64,000 nucleotides of DNA from Asterochloris sp. CNOR1 (taxonomy: Eukaryota; Chlorophyta; Trebouxiophyceae; Trebouxiales; Trebouxiaceae): assembly GCA_963969365.1 (NCBI GenBank), contig OZ017763.1, positions 186,001 through 250,000 on the forward strand. The letters run 5' to 3'. The notes under the pieces are model-generated. The model did not search any database, was not told the origin of the DNA, and saw only the letters and a program-made list of their open reading frames with translations. Positions 1 to 10,980 of this stretch are shown piece by piece. The position numbers and the translations under genes are program-made. Numbering within the stretch: position 1 is the stretch's first letter; each line of letters opens with the position of its first letter.

Positions 1-2088
1 TGGCTGAGCCAGCAGCCATCCTCCAGCAGTGGCCTCCATGAATGATGCAGTCTTGCAAAGCCAGGACGGCTTGACCAGGGCTGAGAAGCCATGCTCCAGC
101 CATGAAATGAAAGGCACGATGCAGAAGGAAGCCGCGCAGAGCCAGCGGCAGCTTACCGGTGGTCAGCCCAACAGAGTAGTCCCGCGCCAGAGCCAGTGTG
201 ACAGGTGAGGGGCTCCTGGCCTCAGACAGCATGGGCAGGCACACTGCAGCAGTCTCATCACGCCGCGCTGTACGGCCTGCACGTTGCACAGGCCAAGTGC
301 CTGTGGCTGTGCTGTCTGGGTGCAGTGAATCTGGCTTGGGTAAGCAGGTAGCCAATTAGTTGCTGCCATGCGATGCAGTGGAGGACTGCTGCAGCGCTGT
401 TGTTCTGGCCTGCGCGCGGTCTGCATTCGGGGCTGGCTGTGGGCTGTGACATCTGACTACAGCGGATTGGGTGGCAGTGCCAGCAGGTACCACTGCAAAT
501 GCTGTCCTGAAATGCAGTCTAGGATTGCTGCAGTGGACGTGTCATGGCCCAGTGTTGGGCCAGCTCATTCCTCACACTGACTGTGGCTGTGCAAGTGGAA
601 TGCCTGGCGATGCAGCAGGTACTGAAACACAGTACAGCTGCTGCTACAATTCCCAGTGCTCCATCAGAGGGGAGCAGATGGCTCCCACGCCGCGAAGCAG
701 TGCACGTGCTGGTCATCAATGCAGCGCACTGCCAAGGGGCTGCCTCTCGCACTGCCACCTGATGGCTCTGGCGCCATATATTAGTGCACCTGCTGGACGC
801 TGATGCAGCGCACCTGACAAGGGGACGCCTCCTGCACAGCCAGCGCCCGCAGCAACCCTTGCTGGGGCGGGGCTGGCCGCGACAGGGGTGCTCTGCTGGG
901 CGGCTCCCCTGTGCAGGCGTGCACTTTGCCCAGGAGCCCTGAGCCCCGCCTCGAGGTCGCCCCTGTCGCCGCCTGCATGGAGAGGCACCACTTTTGGGTT
1001 GGCCCCAGTTGCTGCCTGCATGCAGGGGTACCACTTCTCAGATTGCCCCTGTTGCTGCCTGCATGCACAGAGACCACTTTTCAGGATTGCCCCTGTTGCT
1101 GCACAGTGAGGTACATTCTGTCAGTGGTTTCATGACCACGCTCAGGGGCCCTCAGAACTGCCTCTCAGGCCCTGCATGTTGCTGCCTGCCCTGCGAGACA
1201 TTGCGGTCAGGAGCCATGACACGAGCCTTGAGGGTATGCGTGTTGCTCCCTGCCCAAAAACCCTGCTCATGCTTCAGGGAGGTTCCAGAAAAGAGCTTGT
1301 GCGTCTTGAGTGAACGGTGACAAACATCTGGGTTGATAGGCCAGCCCCAGCAAGCAAGAGGTGGCACATATGTGTCCAGGGGAGCTGCAGGCAGCATGGA
1401 CGTGCTTTAACGCAGCTGCTGCACTTCATCATGCCTGGAGGTCCACAGATGCAGTAGACCCACCTGGTGCATCAGCAGAAGCCTGTGCCCTCGTGCCCGG
1501 CCGCCTGAAGCAGCGCCAAATCAGATCCAAGACTGCCATCAGTACCCCTGCCGTGTAGGCTGTCTTTAGCAGGGCCCAATGGGCCAGCTGCTGCAGCATG
1601 GCATCCTCTTTGACTCAGTCAAAGTAGGCCTCAGTCAAAGTAGGTACTTTCACTGCTCGGCTTGGCAATCGGCTCTCATCCGGGAAGCGGCACTTCCCAG
1701 GGTCTGCTAGCATCGAGCGTCAGGTCACCCTCTGCAAAAATCGCCTACTTCAGCAGATCCACATGGTTTGCTCCGCTGCGGAGCACACCTGGTCATTGCA
1801 GATGTCTTGCACACTTTGGCAATCGACTCCTATCTTCCAGGCAAGACTTTTGTCGTTTTTGGCTGTCAAACCTGTGAACTGTGATTTTTGGGAAGGGTTT
1901 GCTTAGTCTGCCATTTCAGTTGGGCGGCTGCCTAAATCTGGGACTGGTGAGTGCACAGCTCCAAGAGAGGCTTGCAAGCCTGCCCTGCCCAAAGAATGAC
2001 TTGCTGAAAGGCACATCTTGCTTTTGAATTCAGCAACAAGTGTATGTGCCTATCAGTTGGTAGCGTGGAAGATACAAAGAATTGCGAA
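1..2088. other. No supported gene; low-complexity CAG-rich DNA
   Basis: Open frames on both strands are short, overlap one another and show no recognisable motif or splice-consistent exon chain. The region is rich in CTGCAG and TGCTGC words. The only clear structure is the short tandem repeat listed separately and a duplicated CAGTCAAAGTAGG word near 1615-1642. Confidence 0.6.
958..1110. repeat. Tandem repeat, about 43 bp unit, three and a half copies
   Basis: Units begin with GCCCCTGT(T/C)GCTGCCTGCATG and continue through a CACTTTT/CACTTCT block. They start near 959, 1002, 1045 and 1088; the last is partial. The word TGTTGCTGCCTGC recurs in the palindrome at 27276-27323. Confidence 0.8.
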
Positions 2089-5000
2089 ATGGCAGGCAAG
2101 ACGCTCTTCATGGATGGAGCAACTCCCGCTCATCTGCTATGCTGGGCTGCTGCCATTTGCCTCCCGGCATCCCCGGCCGCCAGCCAGGGTTTCATGCTGT
2201 CAACACCTGAGCACATCCCCATTCCAGTGCGTGGGCCCCTGCCACAGCTCCAGACACTGTCTGGGGGCATATCAACTTGACCATGACAGCCACAGAGCTT
2301 GAGGTGGGTCCCGCTGTCACAATGCACTGACGTGAACTGATGGGCTTGTGGATGGCATGTGAACTGACTCAACTCTCGAGAGCTCTGACTCCTGCGTATA
2401 GAGGCTGTCAAAACGCGGAGATTGGCTGCGTACAGGGCCCAGGGGACAACTGTACCGGCTCAGATGACCCTTTTGTCTTGTTCACTGGCAGGATGTACAA
2501 CAACCTCATCACGCCGTGGTGCGCATGCAACAAGGTATGGGTGCTGAGAAGGGGAGTGAGCGCCCTGTGCTCATCAAGCCATTGGTACATGACACTGGCA
2601 GGCAGCGACGGCGCACATCATGATCTGCATGAACCTCACAACATGCATGGCTCACAGGCGATGCACCATTGCCGCTGTGGTTCAATTCAGGAACCACCAC
2701 AAGGCTGCGCGTGTGCAATGCCCTCGTGGGCAATGTGACGACTGCAGATGGCGTGCATGTTGCATATGACCAGTATCAGCAGCCCACAACAGTGAGCTCC
2801 TGCCCTATACCGCATGCCTCCTCCTTCATGTATATGTTCTTGCAGCACTCGAAGGTAGATCAGTCGTATTGCTGTTGCCCGTGATGGTTCTCAAGATGCA
2901 CATGTGAGCCCATGCAGCGTCCAGCGTTGCTTCTTGCTACACTGCAGGCTGACGGACCAGAGGGGTCTCAGTCCTACCACGACCCCAACATTATAGCCAA
3001 TCACCTGCACGGCTTCAACGGCAACCCAGGGACCGACAATGTGCCGTGCGACCCCCCTCCCGCAGATGGAGTGCCCTGCTACCGCGGTGACAACATCTTC
3101 ATTGACGTCTTCCCTGGGAAGTGCAGCGAGTGGCAGTATGACGTCCCCAACAACCACTCGCTGGGAATGCTCTGGTGAGCACTGCATCAATGCTGCACAA
3201 GCAAGCATACACGGGCACAGCAACTGCTGTTGTCGAAATGCCGTCAGGCTGGCACAGCCTGGGCACTGCTTGTGCTGATGCTGCACCTGCCTTATGGCCA
3301 TCAAGGGCTTATCGCATCTGCTCCACTGCGCTGCGCTTGGGTGCACCAAAGCATGGAAAGAAGCATACATGCTTACTGGAACAGATCACCCTCAGCTGCG
3401 CTGATGCTGCAGGATTCATCCCCATCATCATGGCGAATCTGCCTTGCAAGCATCTTTGGGCAGTGTGCTGGTTGTGATTGAGCGGAACTCAACCAGAGGG
3501 TTTGACTTTTTGGATACACCTTCCTGTCAGGCGCACAAAGCCATCATTGAGGACAACACCACAGAGGTCATCATGCACATGCAGGTATGTGTGCTCTGCC
3601 TCAGCTGAGGTGTTTGTAAAATGACCCAAGTATAGATAGCGTCACACCGGTGTCCTGCAGAACCTCTTGATGGCGGTGGGTCCGGATGGAGCTAGCCCAT
3701 TCCCGACTCCAGAGGTACCTGATGGCCCAACAGATGATGCCATGATTGCAATCAGTCAGAAGATTTACCCCGGGGACCCGTGAGTACCAGCCTGCTAAGT
3801 GCTGCTGAGCTGCTCGTTATACATGCTGACTCCACTCTGAGAAAGTCATGTTCTGAATATAGGTACTGCTGCAATGGTAGCAGCGCTGCAGATGGTGAGC
3901 CGCAACTTGGTCTCCATTGATAGATGTGCCTGTGCAAGCTAGGCCTGCCAGGCGGCCGGATGCATCACATTCATTGTTTTCCTGTCCGCCAAGCTTGCAT
4001 TTGCAATTATCTAAAGTGGTCCTGTTGGGTGTCACCGTGTGTTGTGCAGATGATGTGATGTGTAAATGAGGTCTTGACCCTTGTGCCTGCAGTTGAAGAG
4101 GAGCCCCCATCAGTGTCCCCTCTGCAGTTTTACACCAGCGGACTGGATGCCCAGTTCACGCTGATCAATGGCATGTACCAGCCAAACATCAAGATGCAGG
4201 TCAGCCATTAACTGCAAATATGCCTTCCTGTGATGCATCTGTGATACATATGTGCTTCTTTTGTGACTGTGATGAAACCAAGTAGGCTGAACACTTGCTC
4301 TTGGACAAGCAGCAGCTCTGGTATCATCACAAGCCTAAGATTGCGGTAGCTCTCTGCAGGCTGGCAAGACGTATGTCTTCAAAATGGTTCAGGTGTGCGG
4401 GCTGCATTGCAGCGGTGCCCTACTTGCTTGGGGCAAGAGCAAGATTATGTTCAGCACCTGGATGCGCACCACTAGCTAGTGCCTGGAAAGCAATCTGCTT
4501 TCATGTTGACGATCAGGTGCTGTAGTACTCTACATGTTTACGTCAGCACCCCACCCACTTTGTGAGCCTGCAGGCCAGCACTATGAAGTGGATGGACCTT
4601 ACTCTCAGTAACACTGGCTGCGCAGCCATAGTGCATGCACTACGGGCGACTACTCTAGGGATGCAGTCTACCTGAACTCTCTTCCTCGCCTCACCGACCA
4701 TGTGTTCATGGGTGGTGCCAACAGGTTATTGCTATGGGCTTCCCAGCCTGACTGTCATGTGCTTGATGCTACACAATTAAGCAAGTTGCCTGGCTTGTGC
4801 TTGACACAGCAAGACCCACTTTGTGCACTACGTCCAGGGTGGAGTTGTTGATTTCCTTTGAGGCGGGCACCTATGCTTTGCGGACAGGCGATGGGCCCAT
4901 GACGCAGGCACCGGAGTGCGAGTCCACCCACTGCGAGCTGCTCCTTCAAGATGTCATGGCCACCCTGGAGGTGTTACGTCTCCAGTATGGCACCTGCGTG

Positions 5001-6686
5001 TGGGGTTGATGGCAGCATCACGTGATGTTGGCGGTGGCTTCTCCCCCCTTTGACTCCTGCACCTGTCGGAGCACCCCTCAGCAAAAGCAATAACATGATG
5101 TAGACCCAGGGTTAAGACACTCTGTCTCCAGCCTGCAAAGCTAGTGCCTACCTGGATGTGTGTCGTCTGCAGGAGCCATCCAACTCAGATGCTGGCCTTC
5201 CCGTTGCAGCTCTTGGAACATGCCTTCCACAGTTCCCACAGTCGCTACAGGATCTAGGCACGCCAGCTTTGCTTGTATGTACCCAGCAATCAGGATCTGC
5301 CATTCCCAGCTTGCTTATCATGCAAGACACAAGTGCTTTGTCAATTGCTGTGACGGCTTGCATGCAACAAATCTCGCCGCTCATGGCACCTGCGGCGGCC
5401 GCCGCGGCATGCAAGACTGCTGGCTGCTAGTCACAAGGCGTTTTGTTGTGCAGGAATGGCAGTGCCAACCTTGACAATCTGCCAGCAGTCCAGGATGGCC
5501 TCATCAACTCACAAACCCAGCCACCGCCCCAAACTTGGCATCCTGTGCATTGAACGGCCCGCTGTACATGGAGTCAGCTCCCATGCAGGTTCGACCCTTG
5601 CAACACAAGCACAATGGTAGGATCAGAGAAAAAAGGTTTTGTCTGGGGCTGATGTGAGGCTTCCCATGCAGGAAGTGATTGGGGACCTCATGCAGCTCAC
5701 CTTGGCCAACATCAATCTGCACCCTTACCACCACCACACTCAGGCGTGAGTGCTTTCACAGGACCGCTTGCCTGCTTTGGTCCTTGGTACAGACTCTCAG
5801 GGAGTTGTACCTGCCTTCATCACGCATGTAATCAGTGGTGTGCTATCACTTGTGCAAGCTTGTCTTGCTGGCTTCAGCTCAGGCTGCTCGAAGTGTGCCC
5901 TAGGGCCTTTCCAGGTACCTTCATGGTTCTCTAATGCCTCAGCTGTGCATGCAGGTTCCAGATTGTGGGGTGGCCTGACACTGTCAATGCGTCAGCAGTT
6001 GACAATGGAACATGTCTGATTGGTGACTATGTGGACACATTGCTCATGCCAGAGTTTGCCACACAGGCACTGGTGAGGTGGATCCCTGGGCCGCTTAATA
6101 TGAGAGGTGAGAGCTGTGCTGCGTTGTGACATGGTATGCTGTGCTGGCACCTGGTCCGAAATCAACATGGGTCTTGTGCAGGGACTGGCTCTGCAGTGAT
6201 CCACTGCCACATTCTACCCCATGAGGATGAAGGTTGCATGATGAGGACCCAGATTCTGGACAGCCAGTGAGTGCATCAGCAAGCATCCCAGCCTTAACAA
6301 ATTGGGCTGTTCTGTTGTGCAAGCGAATACAACGCAAAGGTGCCCACTGAAAGACATGCACGTGCACGTGCTCAGCCACGGTTGAGTATTATTGCCTTTA
6401 TGAGCAACCTGCAAGAAGTGCGCAGTCTGCACTCCCAAACATCCTTTCAGACACCCTCGTTCTTATGTGCAGGTACATTGTTGTCCCCACGCATGGCTTG
6501 ACCAAGGGTGGAGCCTCCGTTGTAAGTTTGGGTGTTGCCGCAGTGGTCATCTCTGGAGTTGCTGGGCTGGTGGTCTTGAAGCACAGGCGCAAGGCAAGAC
6601 TACAGGAAGAGGCACGCCGTCAGCTGACTGCAGTCTGCTCTTATGCAACCTGCTCAGTCTCTGGAGGATCCAGAGGTAGTTGCTGA
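2089..6686 (+). CDS. Membrane-anchored multicopper oxidase (laccase/bilirubin-oxidase-like), multi-exon
   Basis: Exons: 2089-2226, 2436-2534, 2658-2791, 2948-3174, 3413-3584, 3661-3779, 3863-3894, 4093-4199, 4360-4392, 4574-4724, 4814-4970, 5173-5274, 5454-5588, 5672-5745, 5955-6106, 6182-6266, 6473-6686. Start chosen at an ATG giving a secretion signal (HLLCWAAAICLPASPA). Copper-binding boxes are in order: NHLHG (exon 4), WIHPHHHG (Trp codon split by intron 4), HPYHHHTQ (exon 14) and HCHILPHEDEGCM (exon 16). The last exon has a hydrophobic helix (VVSLGVAAVVISGVAGLVV) then KHRRK, so type I topology with an extracellular catalytic part. Family members oxidise phenols, bilirubin or metals with four coppers; the substrate here is unknown. 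Three defects: the exon 2/3 join is out of phase, exon 10 needs one extra base near 4640-4660, and exon 13 has an in-frame TGA at 5472-5474. Possible pseudogene or consensus error. Confidence 0.85.
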
Positions 6687-7198
6687 TTCCTCCCACATGC
6701 ACAGTATCTAGTCCACAGCAGTGACCCCCAATGGCTCCATGTGTGCCCATCAATGTTGGGCAGAGTGTTGCCTGAATCATGGCTGCAATGATCTCACTGA
6801 GGCTGAAGTAGAAGCGAAGTCCCTGAAGCAGCAGAAGCAGTAGTGTTCTAACGTTGTCTCGCTAAATCAGCAAGTGTGTACAATCTTTGAAGTCACGAAA
6901 TTTGATGTCTGTTTCCAGATCCGTCTGCCCTCAGAAGAAGCATCAATCGGTCATGACAAGGGGTGTTGCACACACATATGTTGCAAATTGCGCATTATAT
7001 TTAAGCATCACATGCATTATTGCCAAGCAGATTCAACACCACCGGCATCCAGCTGCAGCTTCACCTTGTGCATATGCATTCGAGAGCATGGCACTCATTC
7101 AAACCACTGGCAAAGCAAGAAATAACAGCACACTCCTGGAGGACCTCAAAATGCACAGCCTGCATCTCTGCTGCAACAGCTGACCACATGGACCAGCG
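6687..7198. other. Intergenic, no gene seen
   Basis: 3' flank of the multicopper oxidase gene and of the minus-strand PLAC8 pseudogene. The two genes converge here. No motif-bearing exon was found. Confidence 0.5.
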
Positions 7199-8836
7199 TC
7201 AAGGTCTTTGATGCCTGACACTGGGACTCCCTGGCGCAGCGGCAGGCATCAAAACCCTTGGCGTTGGCCTTTCTGCCTCATTCATTGACTGTGAGGCGGG
7301 GGCTGCCAAGACAGGCAAGGTAGACTGTGAGGTGGAAGTCTCGCCAACCCAGTGGCCAGCCTCCCAATCACCCCTCCGCAGGGTGCGTGTTCCCTGCAAA
7401 CATGGCACAATCAGTGCCTGGCAAGCAGTCAGCAAAAGTGTGGGCACTGTCCAAGTCGGTCTAACCTGCCAACTTGGGCAGCCAGTAAGCAAATACTATG
7501 CACATCACATTAAGTGACATGCAGCTGGTGTTGCAGGCCACTTGCAATGGCAGCATCAGGTCAGACCATGCTGCAGTACTGTGTCTTAATTCCGGTTGCA
7601 GGCGGCCAACCTCCTTGGAAAGGGGCCGTACCTGGCAATAAGAAACCAGGGGCATTACCAATCACATCATGAAATCCTCGCAACAGCTGCCATCGATTTT
7701 GAAGCCCCTCCTGCAGAGGCTTCAGCAGAGTCCGTCAGCGCAAGGCGCAGCTGGAAGGCACAGAGAAGTGCCGGGCACAGCTGGCAGCCCATGTGGGACT
7801 CAACGAGCTGAGGTGGTGTACAAGGCAATGAGCAGCCTGAGGCAGGTAGTGAACCCATAGCCAGTGAACCCATAGCCATGTCTGCACTTGACTTGACATG
7901 TATCCAATGGCTTGGCATGGTGACTTTTCCTGGCAGCAAGTGCAGCAGACCAGGCACGTGCAAGCTAAGGATACCAGGTACGTAAGTCAGATGGTCGCAA
8001 CACACAAGCAGTGTTCAGGCAGCTGCCTTGCCTGATAAAGGTGCGGCGGCAGGAAAAGATGACCACAACTAAGATTAGAAGGCTGGACATCATCATATAG
8101 AAGAGCGTCACATTCTCGATGGCTCTTTGGCAATCTGCACCAGCGCGTAGTGTGAGAACATAGTTTTGAAATCCAAGTGCAGGCAGAACTGCGACGTTGG
8201 CATGGAAGTTTCTTTCTTGAAATGCTTAGACAGGCCCTGAGGCCCGACAGCAACCCAACACCAGCGCAGTAGCAACCCCAGAACAAGCTCAGCAGCTAGA
8301 GATGTCGTCGACACCAAGGCCCAACAGACAGCTAAGGTCAGCACTGTGCGTTCTCTCTCACAGGGTCAGGATGCAGGGGAATCTGTATGGCAGAGCTTGT
8401 GTCCCATGATCAGGGTGCTAAGTTACGCCAGTCCATCAGGCAGACAGATTGTGCATTCATGCCCAGCGGACAGCCGAGTTGCATCTTGAAGCAGCATGGT
8501 GCATCAAACATGCTGGGTGGGGCGGCATGGGTGTGTACAGCAGGTCACTCATGTCCACAATCAAGCTGCTGAGTTGCAGCCAGCCAGTAGTTGGACAAAC
8601 ATATTGCATGAAGGCGATGGCGCCAAGCCAAACGCCAAGCCCGATCTCAGAGCAGCACTGTGCGCTCACCCAAAATGGGTGGGAGCAGCCTGGGCACTCA
8701 TGGCAGGGTGCTCATGTTCAGACCCGCAGAAGCCATCGGGCTGCCCAGGGGGGAGTCAGAGCCAGGGCCCTTTGGACCCTTAGGCGCACCGCGGCGAGGT
8801 TGGCCATTGTCACGGTTGCGGCACACGCCAGCCACC
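7199..8836 (-). pseudogene. PLAC8-family pseudogene, 5'-truncated copy of the gene at 10981-14760
   Basis: Four exon relics match exons 4-7 of the intact gene: 8670-8836, 8032-8134, 7632-7710 and 7199-7393. The first three have exactly the lengths of the parent exons (167, 103 and 79 bp). The transmembrane exon is open (VTLFYMMMSSLLILVVVIF) and keeps the GC splice donor. The 7632-7710 exon carries TGA where the parent has Trp, and its PLAC8 CCPLC motif reads VMPLV. The 8670-8836 exon has TGA after NMSTLP, where the parent continues PDAP. Exons 1-3, including the first Cys cluster, were not found upstream. Two stops, loss of metal-binding or palmitoylated cysteines and missing 5' exons argue for a dead tandem duplicate. 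Confidence 0.85.
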
Positions 8837-10980
8837 CTTCAGCAAACTCAGCATCATTGGGGAATTCGTCTGCTGCCGCGCCAAAGTGAGCAGTGTGGCA
8901 TTACGCAGACCTCAGCCACCCTCAGCAAGACCTATAAGCTCATCAGCTGCAGGTTCCACACACTGGCATGCTGGGCCACCGGCATCACAGTCAGCTGTGA
9001 AGCTGCACCCAGCCTTGCAGTCTCAGTTGGGGCTCTGCAGCTGGCAGGCGGGCTTGCCCTGAACACTGAGCATGACCGACACATCCTTGTCATATTGCAG
9101 CCCACATGTCAGGCTCGCCGCATGCTGCTGAAGGAGAATACTACTCCCAATAAGATGAATAAGAAGTTAGACAGCAAAACTTGGGCGACATACAGAGCGC
9201 AGGACGTCATGCCTGCAGAGCAGAGGGTGACGGTGCATAGGCAGGGGTGGAACGCGGTGCTGGCTGCAGAATGAGTCGCTACTGGTGGTTTGCACAGAAA
9301 GTGAAGGTTCTCAACCAGGTATCAAGGTGATTGTCATCATGCTGTTTGTGACAGCTGAGGCAGGAGTTCCTACCTGCGCAGGCTCCTTGGGCGACTTCTT
9401 TGCCCAGCTCAGTGATCACATTCGGCAGATTTAGGCAGATGAAGGCTTCCTTGACGTTCAGAACCAATGCGAAGGCGGTTTTGTGCTGTCGTAAGCACAA
9501 GAAGAATGAGCAAAAGCTCAACTCGTTTTGGTGAGATAGAGAATGACAGCAGCAGCAGCTGTGTTTCTGTGATGGGCTGCAAACTCAGCCTGCAATGAGT
9601 GCCCAGAAGCAATGTGTGCCCAGAAGCCATTCAGCCATTCCATGTGCTGCCACACCATGTGCCTCCTGAAGTAACTCCGTGAAATGCACACAAATTGAAT
9701 AAGAAAGCTGCAGGCATTGTTGCCAGTTACATAAGCTACCAAAGCTTGCACAGCCTAGCAAAGTGGCCAAAGTTATTCACAGAAGCCAAGCTGCTGCTCT
9801 CTCAGCATTGCCTTCATTGGCGACTGAATTTCATAGCTACAGTGAAGGCTGGGACAGGTGAAGTTGTGAGGGCTAGCTGCATTATGAAGTCCCCAGACAG
9901 TCTGCAAGCTGCACTGATTGTCTCTTTGCTGGCTTGAACTTTTCAAGTCTGCACCTCCTTGCAGCTGAGTGCAACAGGCTGATCTGCAAAGAGCCCAAAG
10001 ATGTGGCTGAGGCATCAGCGGCAGGCCTCAGAGCCAGCCTAGGTGGTGAAGGTAATCTTGGTTAGACTCCTTGCTGCTAGGGGAAGGGTTGCTAGGTTGC
10101 TGTCTCTCTGTTTCTGCACAGCGCTTTGTGGGGACCTTGCCCTTTCTATTTTGATCTTGGAACGCTCCCATTCGTGAGCTGTACAGCTGATGGACTGTCA
10201 CGTACACCTTGTTGCACTACATGTTGCTGCTCCTCTGTTTCTGCACAGCGCTTTGTGGGGACCTCGCCCTTTCTATTCTGATGATGAGACGCTCCCATTT
10301 GTGAGCTGTACAGCTGATGGACTGTCACGTGCACCTTGTTGCACTATGCAGAGCAATCCAGATGAAGCTGGACATGGGGACATTGCTGACCAGATGCAGA
10401 AATGCACAGACAAAGCCCTGACAGGACGGATCAAGGATGCTGACCCTGTGTCGCAAGCCCAATCCAGGGTCTGGTCTTCACCGCCTCATGCTTTTTAGAA
10501 TTAAGAGAGACTGCTGGATTTGCTGACAAATGCCCAAACATGGACCATTGTTGCTCACCATATGTGCCACAGCCTGCTGCAGTCAGGAGCCTGCAATTGA
10601 TCTGCTGATGCACTCATCCCCCTTCTGCCAGATTTGCTTTGGTGCTGCTGCTACACATAATATGCAAGAGGCAGCTGCCAACAGCGTGCAGTGTATGCAG
10701 CACCAGCAGACTGCCAAAATAAACCATACACCCATGCTGGCATCCAGGTTTACTGTACAACTTATGAACGAGGCTGTATGTACAGCTTGGCCATTTTGGC
10801 CTGTGCTCAACATATAACAAACAAATAGACATAGGTGAGGGCATGATGTCTCGATTGAATATCTGGCAAGTTATCTCAAGACATGGAAGCACTCCAGTTG
10901 GGGCCCTCGATAGCGTGTAGCATGCATCTCTGCTGCAGCGGCAGACCACATTTATGACTTAGTGAGTCCCTGCTTCAGCG
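8837..10980. other. Intergenic, no gene seen apart from a tandem repeat
   Basis: Separates the PLAC8 pseudogene from its intact paralogue. I looked for degraded PLAC8 exons 1-3 upstream of 8836 on the minus strand and saw only scattered short similarity. Open frames lack motifs and splice logic. Confidence 0.5.
10106..10348. repeat. Direct tandem repeat, offset 127 bp
   Basis: About 116 bp starting CTCTGTTTCTGCACAGCGC is repeated at 10233-10348 with a handful of substitutions. The 11-bp gap between units is not repeated. Lies between the two PLAC8 copies. Confidence 0.9.

Noticed and set aside
519-1077. Overlapping open frames up to 171 codons on the minus strand
   Set aside because: Composition follows the CAG/GC-rich repeat background, with no motif, no splice context and no conserved start.
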